A DNA stretch of 25,898 nucleotides from JADZEJ01 sp964426815 (lineage in GTDB: Bacteria; Patescibacteriota; Patescibacteriia; 2-12-FULL-60-25), in NCBI GenBank assembly GCA_964426815.1, contig CAYRRZ010000013.1:1-25898 (forward strand), read 5' to 3'. The position numbers were made by a program, and so were the translations under genes. Numbering within the stretch: the first letter of the stretch is position 1; the number at the start of each line of letters is the position of its first letter. This document shows, piece by piece, positions 7,442 through 14,882 of this stretch. The notes under the pieces were generated by a model that was not told where the DNA came from, searched no databases, and worked only from the letters and a program-made list of their open reading frames with translations.

Positions 7442-9760
7442 TTATTTTCGGGTATTCACTTTATTTTGTGTCCAGATAACAGCCTTGTTCGCATTCCACA
7501 TCGTTGCACCATAGGTGAAGGATGTGCTCTGCGGAGCGGTGATCTGCGTACTGCATTGTGCCGTACTTGCAGATACTTGTTCACGACCGCCGGTAAAACC
7601 GTCCACGGCTTGTGTCGTCAGACCTAAAGCCGTCATGGTATCAACGCCGGCAATCGAGAATGTCGTTCCAATTGCGAGGTCATACTTCTGACCATTTCCT
7701 TGAGAGATCACATGGATCAAAGGGGATTGATTTACGCTCACCTGTGCATCTTCTAAGGTCACATAGCTTCGACCGTCTTGGGTCAAAAGAGTTGTGCCAG
7801 CTGGAAGGCTGAGTGCGCTGAGCGCGCTGCTTGAGAAGCGTACCGTGCCTTGCACTGGAACATCTTCCCAAGTTCCATTTTTGTTCAGAGCGCTACAAGT
7901 TTTCACGACAATATCATTTACCTTAATCTCGATGGTATCGACACCAAGGACGCGATTTGCCGCTGTTGCCAAGGTCACATTGTCATTGGCGACATATCCG
8001 CCATCGGCCGTGCTGGATAAAGCGACCATACCAACCACGCTTTGTGTTTGTGGCATCAAGCTGGCATTGACGGTCCCGGCTTTAATCGACTTGGTTTCGC
8101 TCCATGCTTCATTGCCATAGGAGTCCGTAATCTTTCCTTTGACCGCAGCAGCACCGCTTGCGAAGTCTGCGGTTTGAAAGGCGGCAGAACATTCACGTGA
8201 GCCATAGCTCATTGGGAATGAACACGTTTGGCGAACAATGTCGTTCACCAACACATCAATCCGCGAAATCCCATCTGGATCAGAAGCGCCGACAATAAAG
8301 GCATTGCCATTAATCGAACTCCAGCTCACGGTATTCGTCGAAAGACTTGCCGTAGCATCATCTGAAATCCGAAGGGTTTTCACACCGGCCCATGAATCAT
8401 GATCTTGGGCATCAACAGCTTGTGCCGTGAAGGTGCTCAATTGATTGTATGGATATTCCCAACCATTCACTTGAAAATCACAGGTCTGCGTTCCAATCAC
8501 ATTTGAGAACACACAGGCTGAACGCTGTGTTCCATTTGCATGAAACACAATGCGCTTCAAACCAGCTTTGGCACGAGCCGTTGCACGAAGAACCGCGCTT
8601 CCATTGCGTCCAATACGATCTGTATTTGGAATCAGTTCATTCGAAATCGCAATATCAAGTTCTGGATTCAAGGTAACAACACCCGTCGCAGACGTCACTT
8701 TGAGTATCGTTGCGTCAGTAAGGGTGGTTGCGCCGGTTGCATCCGTCACCTTGCCCTTCAATGTAATAGTTGAACCAACGGCCACATTCTTTGCAGAAAT
8801 GTCACTGCCACAGTTTGCGGTTTGTGTCGCGCTCGTACAGGTCTTCAACAAAACATCATTCTGAAATAATTCTATCTTAGTAATGTTCTTGGCATTCCAT
8901 GCGCCGACATTGTAGGTCGTCCAGCCGTCCTGAGCGATTGAAGAAATCGTTGGAGCTGTCCAAGTCCACGCAGCGGTCTTGGTCGAGCTTGGATCAATCG
9001 TTGTTGGCATTGGTTGCGCTTCGGTTGCATTAACCGCCGTTGGGTCCGTCATCTTCACGAGCTTCGCGGTGACTGGAAGACTTGGGCCATTCTTTTCCAA
9101 GGTAGAAATCGTTCCACCAAAATAGATGCGGCCACGACCATCGCTCGTCATGCTGGTGAAATAATCACGGACACGACCGATCTTTACAACCTCAGTCGAA
9201 TCAAGGCGATACAAGGTCTTGTGCTCAATCAAGATATACCAAGAAGAGCCATTCCAAGCAGAAAGAAAATTATGGTCATAGCGGCAAAAAGCTTCGCTTG
9301 GAGCCTGAACCGAAGTCGTCCATAAGCTATTCTGAAGCAAACACTTACCCTGGGCACTAAAGCTCTTGGTCAAACTTGGTTTGGACAAAGTCTGCGGCCA
9401 ATCGCTTTTAATCACAAAAGTCTTATCAGCTTTCAAGGCATGACCAGATTCAACCGCCGTAATTTGATTGGGAATCTCGGTCACAAAAATATCCGCACGA
9501 CCAATGGAGGTCTTGCTGTCCGCGGTCAAATTCTTTGACCACTTGCCATCGGTACGAGCGATGTATCCACCCTTTGAGAAATCAATCCCATCGGTGAAAT
9601 ATACATAGGGCGCAGCATACGCCACATCCCAAACTGGACGGTTTTTGCGAGCTGGAATGACGGATGAAATATCCTGCCATTCAAGACTTGCGGCTTGAGT
9701 CATCGGAGCCGTCGCCAAGGCGCTAGCGCTCAAGATGAGGGAGAGGAGAAGTTTTTTCAT
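7442..9760 (-). CDS. Secreted multi-domain surface protein with Ig-like modules
   Basis: The start is placed at 9760, giving 772 residues, because the ATG there opens a classical signal peptide: two lysines, a hydrophobic core and a TQAA cleavage site near residue 24. The upstream 14 codons have no signal-peptide character. The N-terminal half contains W-rich repeats (NRPVWDVAYAAPY, RTDGKW, GRIYFGG) that suggest a beta-propeller-like domain. The C-terminal half has about four Ig-like or Big-like modules, each with an I-x-V-x-V-N-D/G core and paired cysteines (for example VRQTC...REC). It is a paralogue of the protein at 9809-11884, sharing the N-terminal WxDISS...NRPVW...AYAAPY block. No LPxTG or C-terminal membrane anchor is visible. 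A role in adhesion or the cell surface layer is an inference. Confidence 0.85.
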   Translation of the reverse strand: MKKLLLSLILSASALATAPMTQAASLEWQDISSVIPARKNRPVWDVAYAAPYVYFTDGIDFSKGGYIARTDGKWSKNLTADSKTSIGRADIFVTEIPNQITAVESGHALKADKTFVIKSDWPQTLSKPSLTKSFSAQGKCLLQNSLWTTSVQAPSEAFCRYDHNFLSAWNGSSWYILIEHKTLYRLDSTEVVKIGRVRDYFTSMTSDGRGRIYFGGTISTLEKNGPSLPVTAKLVKMTDPTAVNATEAQPMPTTIDPSSTKTAAWTWTAPTISSIAQDGWTTYNVGAWNAKNITKIELFQNDVLLKTCTSATQTANCGSDISAKNVAVGSTITLKGKVTDATGATTLTDATILKVTSATGVVTLNPELDIAISNELIPNTDRIGRNGSAVLRATARAKAGLKRIVFHANGTQRSACVFSNVIGTQTCDFQVNGWEYPYNQLSTFTAQAVDAQDHDSWAGVKTLRISDDATASLSTNTVSWSSINGNAFIVGASDPDGISRIDVLVNDIVRQTCSFPMSYGSRECSAAFQTADFASGAAAVKGKITDSYGNEAWSETKSIKAGTVNASLMPQTQSVVGMVALSSTADGGYVANDNVTLATAANRVLGVDTIEIKVNDIVVKTCSALNKNGTWEDVPVQGTVRFSSSALSALSLPAGTTLLTQDGRSYVTLEDAQVSVNQSPLIHVISQGNGQKYDLAIGTTFSIAGVDTMTALGLTTQAVDGFTGGREQVSASTAQCSTQITAPQSTSFTYGATMWNANKAVIWTQNKVNTRK

Positions 9761-9777
9761 AGAGTGGTAGATGTATC

Positions 9778-9799
9778 CAAAAGGCGCCCGAAGGCGCCT
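9778..9799 (-). terminator. UUCG-tetraloop hairpin terminator between paralogues
   Basis: On the minus strand AGGCGCC, TTCG and GGCGCCT form a 7-bp GC-rich stem with the very stable C(UUCG)G loop, followed by TTTT. It lies 10 bases past the stop of the upstream paralogue and before the next start, so it should terminate or reduce read-through. Confidence 0.75.
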
Positions 9800-9808
9800 C
9801 ATGGCTTT

Positions 9809-11884
9809 TTAGCGATGATTGATGATGGTATACGCCGTCTTCACCACATTGCCTTTTTTGTCGGTCATGCGAGCCATGTAAGACACGGTCTTCAAGCTGC
9901 CAAATGGACCAACGGTTGTTGAACACGTGGTGAGATTATTACAGGTCTTCTGCAATGAACCATTCACCAAGATTTCGATTTTCGCAACACCATCTGCATC
10001 CGAACCCTTTGCAGTGATCGTGATGTATGAGGTGCTGTAGTATCCGATATCGCGATTGCTCGAAACGGTNNNNNNNNNNNNNNNNNNNNNNNNNNNNNNN
10101 NNNNNNNNNNNNNNNNNNNNNNNNNNNNNNNNNNNNNNNNNNNNNNNNNNNNNNNNNNNNNNNNNNNNNTCTGAGCTCGAGGTACAGGTGCGGCGAATAG
10201 AGCCATTCACCCATAATTCAACGCGATTCAAGCCATTCGAATTCCAAGCACCAGCACCGTACGTCACGGTTTCAGAGCGCTTGATCGAAGTCACGCTTGG
10301 CGTCACCCAATCCCAAAGATTGGTTGAACCATTAGTAACAGAACCAGAACCCGTAGAGCCAGAAGTGGCACCGTTCGAGCTTTGGTCAATCGTCAAATAT
10401 TCATTTGAGCTTTCGGTCGACCAGCCAGAGCGATCCGTCACGCGCGTCATAAAGGTCACGCTGCGGCTCGATGCGCCATTGGTGTAATAGGTATTGTCGA
10501 ATTCACACACATCCGAATTACAAGTCTTGATACGCGCACCATTCACATACAAATCAATGCGATCAATTCCTTGTGGATCCGTTGCGGTCACACGATAGAC
10601 AAAGTTCTTGCCATTTCCAACAATAAAGTTGGATGGGTTTCCAGATGTCGTCACCGTTGGACCATTCGAAGACGTATAAACACGGTTGCCACCAAATGAA
10701 CCCGTAGAACCAGTGTTATTATTGTTGTAATACCCGTATTGAATCTTCACGAGTTTAGCCGTGAGCGGATTGTTTGATTGCTGACTACCAATGGTTGATT
10801 CGGTACCACCAAGCAAAGCGGTGACATCATTGTCACTTGCCATGGTAATAAACAAATCCTTTGGTTCAGATAATTTGGTAGCGGTACGATTCACGATATC
10901 AATGTCGTACACAATTTTATTGGTAACCGTGAACCAGTGGTTTTGCATGTAGGTTGCCGTCATGCCATACCAAATTGCACCGAAGTTGTATGAATTGTAT
11001 TCATTTGCAACGGCCGAAATATTGGTCACAGAATACCCATCAAACGAAGATAACTTGTCGGTTGTTAATTGATCGCTTGAAGCAGATGCGATCAAAACCG
11101 ATTTGCCATTCGAAGCGGCAAAGTGAACGACGGCCGTACCAGGGAATTGATTGCTAATGTCAACGCGATTGCCATCCGTGGTCCAGCGATAAAAACGCGT
11201 TGTAGAGCTTGATTCACGCACGATCATGAGCCAGCCATTTGAAGTTGGGAGAACCGTCATTGGCAAGAAATACGAGGTAGCAGGGGACACCTTCTTCACG
11301 CTATAGGCGAGCTGCGAAGTGTATTGATTCGAAACGGAATAACGAGTCAATTCAGTATTGGTCGTCACATTCCACAACATCGCACGACCCTTGGTCGTCA
11401 CGATGCTCCAAATCCCATCCTTGCCATTCAAAGCCACGATACCTTCATCAGAATCAAGCTTCTGCATGATCTGATAGCCAGGATAGGAATAGCCAGAGCC
11501 AGACGTATAGGCAAGCATTTCAAAATTGCGATCGCGACGCGTGATATTTTTCAAATAAATCACGGTTTTGCCATCGCTCACGATGTCATCAACACGGCTC
11601 AACCCCGCATTGCGAACTTCGGTCGTAATATCTGACACATAGGTGCCATCGGTACGCCAAACATGACCACCATTATAGAGTTCCTGACCATCGGTCGAGT
11701 ACCAATATGGCGCAGCATAGGCAATTGCCCAGACTGGACGGTTTTGGCGTTCAGATAACTGACTTGAAATGTCAGTCCATTGATAGGCGCCAGTCGTTGC
11801 GGCTTGCGCAGGTGCCACAAATGACCCGGATAAAACCATGGTCATGAGCAATAAACCTGCGAACTTTGAAACAAGTGATTTCAT
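9809..11884 (-). CDS. Secreted multi-domain surface protein, paralogue, interrupted by assembly gap
   Basis: The start is set at 11884, where an ATG opens a signal peptide (MKSLVSKFAGLLLM..., cleavage after APAQA). The 36 upstream codons overlap the promoter and are excluded. The N-terminal half shares NRPVWAIAYAAPY, the TDG...GG..WRTDG block and GG-type repeats with the protein at 7442 and may form a propeller. Then follow Ser/Thr/Gly linkers and at least three Ig-like modules with the signature I/V-D/E-L-x-V-N-G...(K/R)TC. A run of 100 N at 10070-10169 falls between the second and third modules. The reading frame happens to be maintained with 100 placeholder bases, but the true length and frame are unknown. 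No anchor motif is seen. Probably secreted or surface attached. Confidence 0.8.
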   Translation of the reverse strand: MKSLVSKFAGLLLMTMVLSGSFVAPAQAATTGAYQWTDISSQLSERQNRPVWAIAYAAPYWYSTDGQELYNGGHVWRTDGTYVSDITTEVRNAGLSRVDDIVSDGKTVIYLKNITRRDRNFEMLAYTSGSGYSYPGYQIMQKLDSDEGIVALNGKDGIWSIVTTKGRAMLWNVTTNTELTRYSVSNQYTSQLAYSVKKVSPATSYFLPMTVLPTSNGWLMIVRESSSTTRFYRWTTDGNRVDISNQFPGTAVVHFAASNGKSVLIASASSDQLTTDKLSSFDGYSVTNISAVANEYNSYNFGAIWYGMTATYMQNHWFTVTNKIVYDIDIVNRTATKLSEPKDLFITMASDNDVTALLGGTESTIGSQQSNNPLTAKLVKIQYGYYNNNNTGSTGSFGGNRVYTSSNGPTVTTSGNPSNFIVGNGKNFVYRVTATDPQGIDRIDLYVNGARIKTCNSDVCEFDNTYYTNGASSRSVTFMTRVTDRSGWSTESSNEYLTIDQSSNGATSGSTGSGSVTNGSTNLWDWVTPSVTSIKRSETVTYGAGAWNSNGLNRVELWVNGSIRRTCTSSSXXXXXXXXXXXXXXXXXXXXXXXXXXXXXXXXXXTVSSNRDIGYYSTSYITITAKGSDADGVAKIEILVNGSLQKTCNNLTTCSTTVGPFGSLKTVSYMARMTDKKGNVVKTAYTIINHR
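10070..10169. other. Assembly gap of 100 N
   Basis: Exactly 100 undetermined bases, the conventional placeholder for a scaffold gap of unknown size. It falls in the repetitive Ig-module region of the surface-protein gene. Confidence 0.99.
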
Positions 11885-11929
11885 ATTTTGGCTAGGTTGA
11901 GATAAATAATGGTTGAGTAACTTGTAGTC

Positions 11930-11958
11930 TTGATACCATAAAATGAGCATTTTGTCAA
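11930..11958 (-). promoter_or_regulatory. Promoter for the surface-protein paralogue
   Basis: On the minus strand a perfect TTGACA, a 17-base spacer and TATCAA. The start near 11923 leaves a leader of about 40 bases before the ATG at 11884; no clear Shine-Dalgarno sequence is present. Confidence 0.65.
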
Positions 11959-11995
11959 GGGTTTTAACGGAAAAAGAGCCAAATTCTAACAATGC

Positions 11996-12030
11996 AAAAA
12001 CCCCACCTGCGAGTATCGCGAGATGGGGTT
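11996..12030 (-). terminator. Terminator of the GC-rich hypothetical gene
   Basis: On the minus strand AACCCCA and TGGGGTT enclose a GC-rich inner stem (CTCGCG / CGCAG), followed by a T run. It sits 17 bases past the stop codon; a run of nine G (12034-12042) lies between. Confidence 0.8.
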
Positions 12031-12046
12031 TGAGGGGGGGGGTGCT

Positions 12047-12475
12047 TCAGGCAACTTCGTCGAACAGGGCGACGGTCTGGGCGGCGAGCTGATGCTCGAG
12101 CCGGCCATTGATCATCGCTACCGCGACGAAGACTAGGCAGGAGCGCGCTGGCCACTTCTTTCCTTCGGGCACATGGAGCTCGAAGGCGGGCTGACCGACG
12201 AGGGGGTGCTCGCCAAGCTGTTGCAAGACCCGTTCGGTCGAGACTTCGCGCCCAAAAGCGAGGGGCGCCATGTCCGGCCAGGCCGCCAAGAAACGCCGCG
12301 CCTGCCGAGGCATCTGTTCCTGGGTGAAGCCGAACTTGGCCAAGAAGGCCACCAGGGCACGCTCCGCATTCTCGCGGACGTGCAGACTACGCTCTTGGGT
12401 GGCCGTCTTGCGACGCACGCCAGAAACAGGGGCGTCCGAAACCGACTCACCAACCGACGTCTGTGAAAGGTTCAT
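12047..12475 (-). CDS. GC-rich hypothetical protein divergent from the variable-protein array
   Basis: The 142-residue product is not recognised. It has a Ser/Val-rich N-terminus, an Arg/Glu-rich helical middle (about 28-75, RENAERALVAFLAKFG, RQARRFLAAWP) and a C-terminal part with a hydrophobic strand (SCLVFVAVAMING). It has no signal peptide and one cysteine. The ATG at 12475 is preferred to the one two codons upstream because a TTGACA / 17 bases / TAGAAG promoter places transcription start exactly on it. The gene is GC-rich with strong C/G third positions, like the array next door and unlike the housekeeping genes. Divergent placement across about 250 bases suggests, but does not show, a link with the array. 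It is not evidently an Avd-type DGR accessory protein. Confidence 0.7.
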   Translation of the reverse strand: MNLSQTSVGESVSDAPVSGVRRKTATQERSLHVRENAERALVAFLAKFGFTQEQMPRQARRFLAAWPDMAPLAFGREVSTERVLQQLGEHPLVGQPAFELHVPEGKKWPARSCLVFVAVAMINGRLEHQLAAQTVALFDEVA

Positions 12476-12481
12476 GCCCAT

Positions 12482-12510
12482 CTTCTATCAGAAAACGCAT
12501 ATTTTGTCAA
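12482..12510 (-). promoter_or_regulatory. Leaderless-type promoter for the GC-rich hypothetical gene
   Basis: On the minus strand TTGACA, a 17-base spacer and TAGAAG. The last base of the -10 is exactly 7 positions from the A of the ATG at 12475, predicting a leaderless message. Confidence 0.55.
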
Positions 12511-12582
12511 GGCATGGGCTTACAAAATAAAAAAGAGATAAAATTATGGTCTTAAATGCCCTATGTTAAGCCAAGGCATCTA

Positions 12583-12611
12583 TTGACAAAACCCTCATTT
12601 TTAGCTATCTT
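12583..12611 (+). promoter_or_regulatory. Promoter of the six-gene variable-protein array
   Basis: Perfect TTGACA, a 17-base spacer and TATCTT. Predicted start near 12618. No equally good promoter was found between the downstream array genes, so the array may be one long transcript ending at 16106-16158. Confidence 0.65.
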
Positions 12612-12638
12612 ACACGATTACTATATCGAGTCTTGTCT

Positions 12639-12723
12639 TCAAGAAAGCGCATGTAAGTGCCTTTTCTTGAGGTCAAGGATTTCGCCTTGTCCTGCAATTC
12701 AGTACATTTTGTATTTTTTGGAG
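12639..12723 (+). promoter_or_regulatory. Structured leader of array gene 1
   Basis: The 5' hairpin TCAAGAAA / TTTCTTGA (12639-12646 with 12663-12670) occupies the place of the second hairpin in later copies but has a different sequence. The conserved hairpin AGGtCAAGG / CCTTGtCCT follows at 12670-12693, then a CAGTACATTTTGT and T-rich stretch and GGAG at 12720-12723, 7 bases before the ATG. Confidence 0.6.
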
Positions 12724-12730
12724 TTTGAAA

Positions 12731-13036
12731 ATGGAAAAGCAAATCAGGATTCAGATGTTCATCTCGGTCGACGGTAAGGGCTGGACCATCGTCGAAGACC
12801 TCGTTTCTGAAAAAGTGATTTCGGTCGCCGAAGTGTTGGCCGAGCTCGACAACCAAGGGTTCCGCCCTTTTTTGGCGAGTGATGTCCCGGTGAACCCTCC
12901 CGTCGGCCTCGACGCTGAAAAAGTTCCTTCGACCACCGAAGTGTTGGCGGAGATGGACAAGCGAGGCTTCTATCCTTTGCAGTTCGATTACCGGGCGCCT
13001 CCTCCCGGCCACCGCTTCCTCGCCGTCCGCAAGTAG
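12731..13036 (+). CDS. Array gene 1: short RFLAVRK-family protein
   Basis: The 101-residue product starts at the ATG with a GGAG 7 bases upstream. It is shorter than its five downstream paralogues (149-156) and lacks their N-terminal Q-F...RRF and REVxFE blocks. Instead it carries two copies of the family's helical motif: EVLAELDNQGFRP (about 34-46) and EVLAEMDKRGFYP (about 69-81). It ends with the family signature HRFLAVRK. The segment before RFLAVRK is Pro-rich and does not show the W-x4-W pattern of the others. No signal peptide or membrane helix. It is the promoter-proximal gene of the array and may be a rearranged or minimal family member. Function unknown. Confidence 0.8.
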   Translation: MEKQIRIQMFISVDGKGWTIVEDLVSEKVISVAEVLAELDNQGFRPFLASDVPVNPPVGLDAEKVPSTTEVLAEMDKRGFYPLQFDYRAPPPGHRFLAVRK

Positions 13037-13052
13037 CCCTTTCTTATGTCTC

Positions 13053-13173
13053 GACAGGAAAGTCTCGAAACCTTTCCTGTCCTCACTTAGCACCACAAAC
13101 AAGATTGTGATCCTAAGCGAGGTCAAGGAATTCGCCTTGTCCTGCATCTCAGTACATTTTGTTTTTTTTGGAG
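13053..13173 (+). promoter_or_regulatory. Conserved intergenic leader before array gene 2
   Basis: Three hairpins follow in order: GACAGGAAAG / CTTTCCTGTC (13053-13081), CTTAG...CTAAG (13086-13117) with inner CACAA / TTGTG, and AGGtCAAGG / CCTTGtCCT (13120-13143). Then come CAGTACATTTTG, an 8-T run and GGAG at 13170-13173. The first hairpin starts 17 bases after the previous stop codon. Confidence 0.7.
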
Positions 13174-13180
13174 TTTAAAA

Positions 13181-13630
13181 ATGGAGCTATCGCAACAGCA
13201 GTTCAGGGCATTCGTGAAGTACGAACAGCCCGAGTTCGAGGAATTGAGGCGCCGGTTCCGGGTCTACGTCAACCTCGAATTCAAGGGAACTCGATTCCAT
13301 CCGATCGAGCGCTGCAAGGCCGTCTCCAAGGAGAACCGTGAGGTCGCCTTCGAGTACGTTCACATGGACCGCGACGCATCGACCGACGAGGTGCTCGCCG
13401 AGATGGACCGCAGGGGACTCCGCCCCGCGCTCTACGAGGAACTCCTCGGTTTCGCTGAGAAATACCCCGACGAGCAGCGGAAGTTCCCCATCGTCGCTCT
13501 CGGCTCCAGGGCGACGGTAGCTGTGATCGTCGCGTATCTGTGGGACCATGGCCTTGGCTGGCGCCTCGACCTGGACTGGATCGACGGCCGCTGGAGTGAC
13601 GGCTGCCGCTTCCTCGCCGTCCCCAAGTAG
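13181..13630 (+). CDS. Array gene 2: RFLAVRK-family protein with DGR-like C-terminal variable region
   Basis: The 149-residue product starts at ATG 13181, 7 bases after GGAG. The N-terminal two thirds form a conserved framework: MELSQQQF, a RRRF motif (about 23-26), FHPIERC (about 38-44), REVAFEYVHMDRDA, then EVLAEMDRRGLRPALYEELL and FPIVALGS. The last 30-40 residues are the variable part: YLW, L-x-L-x-W-x4-W-x4, then RFLAVPK. Variable codons there are all NNC or NNT, separated by adenine-free invariant codons (CTC, CTG, TGG, CGC). That is the pattern of a C-type-lectin-like DGR target, where AAY codons are randomised. Closest relative in the array is gene 5. The penultimate Arg of the signature is Pro here (CCC for CGC). 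No signal peptide or membrane helix is seen. Function unknown; ligand binding is inferred. Confidence 0.85.
   Translation: MELSQQQFRAFVKYEQPEFEELRRRFRVYVNLEFKGTRFHPIERCKAVSKENREVAFEYVHMDRDASTDEVLAEMDRRGLRPALYEELLGFAEKYPDEQRKFPIVALGSRATVAVIVAYLWDHGLGWRLDLDWIDGRWSDGCRFLAVPK
13499..13630 (+). other. Candidate DGR variable region, gene 2
   Basis: From the LGS codons to the stop. Variable columns are NNY; invariant codons CTG, TGG, CTC, CGC, TTC, GCC, GTC carry no adenine. It is about three codons shorter upstream of YLW than in genes 3-5. Confidence 0.55.
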
Positions 13631-13660
13631 TTCATTCTCTCTCTTCTCTTAAACGTCTCC

Positions 13661-13781
13661 GACAGGAAAGCTTCAAACCCTTTCCTGTCCTCACTTAGCA
13701 TCACAAATCAAATTGTGATTCTAAGCGAGGTCAAGGATTTCGCCTTGTCCTGCAACTCAGTACATTCTGTTTTTATTGGAG
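13661..13781 (+). promoter_or_regulatory. Conserved intergenic leader before array gene 3
   Basis: Hairpin 1 is at 13661-13689 (10-bp stem, perfect). Hairpin 2 is at 13694-13725, CTTAGcATCACAA with TTGTGATtCTAAG. Hairpin 3 is at 13728-13751. GGAG at 13778-13781 lies 7 bases before the ATG; the T run is interrupted by an A. Confidence 0.7.
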
Positions 13782-13788
13782 TGGGAAA

Positions 13789-14244
13789 ATGGAAAAAGAA
13801 ACACAGCAGTTCGTCGCTCAGGTCGTCTACGCCATCCCGGCGATAGACGGGCTGAAGCGTCGATTCCCGTCCGGTGTCATTTTCAATTTCAACGGCATCA
13901 GCTTCAAACCGATCAAGGCTTGCAAGAATGTGAGCCGTGAGACGCGCGAAGTCACGTTTGAACTCGTCCATCTGGGTCACGATGCGTCCAACGACGCGGT
14001 ACTGGCCGAGATCGACAAGCGGGGGCTCCGTCCTGCGCTACCTGAGGAGTTGCTCGCCTTCGACGCCATATACCCTGGAGAGATGGCGAAGTTTCCGATC
14101 GCCGCTCTCGGCTCCGAGACGAGCGTGAATAATTACCACCACGTCGTGTGTCTGTGGCTCGATGGTCTTGGCCGGAGCCTCTTCCTGGGCTGGATCGGCA
14201 ACGGCTGGGACGACTTCTTCCGGTTCCTCGCCGTCCGAAAGTAG
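13789..14244 (+). CDS. Array gene 3: RFLAVRK-family protein with DGR-like C-terminal variable region
   Basis: The 151-residue product has the family framework: MEKETQQF, RRF (about 24-26), ISFKPIKACKNVSRETREVTFELVHLG, then VLAEIDKRGLRPALPEELLAF and FPIAALGS (about 102-109). Over the first two thirds it matches gene 4 at roughly 85 percent of positions by eye. In the last 40 residues the two agree at fewer than half of positions. The variable tail reads L-F-L-G-W-I-G-N-G-W-D-D-F-F before RFLAVRK. Its changing codons end in C or T. Synonymous differences in the signature (CGG, CGA) show that the 3' end is not an exact recent copy of its neighbours. Soluble by composition, no signal peptide. Confidence 0.85.
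   Translation: MEKETQQFVAQVVYAIPAIDGLKRRFPSGVIFNFNGISFKPIKACKNVSRETREVTFELVHLGHDASNDAVLAEIDKRGLRPALPEELLAFDAIYPGEMAKFPIAALGSETSVNNYHHVVCLWLDGLGRSLFLGWIGNGWDDFFRFLAVRK
14107..14244 (+). other. Candidate DGR variable region, gene 3
   Basis: Same layout. Upstream of CLW the codons AAT-AAT-TAC-CAC lie where gene 4 has GAC-GGT-GAC-CAC, as expected for AAY to NNY changes. Confidence 0.55.
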
Positions 14245-14268
14245 TTCTTTCTTCTCTCTGCGCGTCTC

Positions 14269-14390
14269 GACAGGAAAGCCTCAAAACCTTTCCTGTCCTC
14301 ACTCAGCATCACAAATCAAGTTTGTGATCCTAAGCGAGGTCAAGGAATTCGCCTTGTCCTGCATCTCAGTACATTTTGTTTTTTTTGGAG
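14269..14390 (+). promoter_or_regulatory. Conserved intergenic leader before array gene 4
   Basis: Hairpin 1 is at 14269-14297, hairpin 2 at 14302-14334 (CTCAG variant with one mismatch) and hairpin 3 at 14337-14360. An 8-T run and GGAG follow at 14387-14390. Confidence 0.7.
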
Positions 14391-14397
14391 TTTGAAA

Positions 14398-14856
14398 ATG
14401 GAAAAAGAAACACAGCAGTTTATAGCTCAGGTCGTCTACGCCATCCCGGCGATGGACGAGCTGCGGCGCCGATTCCCGACCAGGGTCGACCCGGCCTACG
14501 AAGGCATCAGTTTCAAGCACATTAAGGCTTGCGAGAATGTGAGTCGCGAGACGCGCGAAGTCACGTTCGAACTCGTTCATCTGGGTCACGATGCGTCCAA
14601 CGACGCGGTACTGACCGAGCTCGACAAACGCAAACTCCGCCCTGCGCTCCCCGAGGAGCTCCTCGCCTTTGACGCCATGTACCCCGGGGAGATGGCGAAG
14701 TTCCCAATCGGCGCTCTTGGCTCCGAGACGCGCGTGGACGGTGACCACTACGTCGCGTGTCTGTGGGGCGGGGTCGTCAATGGCCGGGACCTCGGTCTGC
14801 ACTATTCTGGCTGTGGCTGGAACAACCTCTACCGCTTCCTCGCCGTCCGCGAGTAG
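14398..14856 (+). CDS. Array gene 4: RFLAVRK-family protein with DGR-like C-terminal variable region
   Basis: The 152-residue product is the sister of gene 3, starting MEKETQQFIAQVVYAIPA and sharing SRETREVTFELVHLGHDA and PALPEELLAFDA. Start is ATG 14398, 7 bases after GGAG; an in-frame TTG two codons earlier is less likely. The variable tail reads L-G-L-H-Y-S-G-C-G-W-N-N-L-Y followed by RFLAVRE. The first invariant Trp is replaced by Tyr (TAT), which simple adenine mutagenesis of a TGG would not give. Variable codons again end in C or T. The final Lys-to-Glu change is AAG to GAG, an adenine substitution. Confidence 0.85.
   Translation: MEKETQQFIAQVVYAIPAMDELRRRFPTRVDPAYEGISFKHIKACENVSRETREVTFELVHLGHDASNDAVLTELDKRKLRPALPEELLAFDAMYPGEMAKFPIGALGSETRVDGDHYVACLWGGVVNGRDLGLHYSGCGWNNLYRFLAVRE
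14716..14856 (+). other. Candidate DGR variable region, gene 4
   Basis: Same layout, ending RFLAVRE. GGC-CGG-NNC-CTC-NNT-CTG is readable around 14800. Confidence 0.5.
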
Positions 14857-14882
14857 TTCATTCTCTCTTCTCCGTACGTCTC

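Noticed and set aside
12047..12475. Avd-type DGR accessory protein
   Set aside because: Size and position would allow it, but I see no clear four-helix-bundle pattern and the C-terminus looks like a strand-containing domain. Left as unknown.
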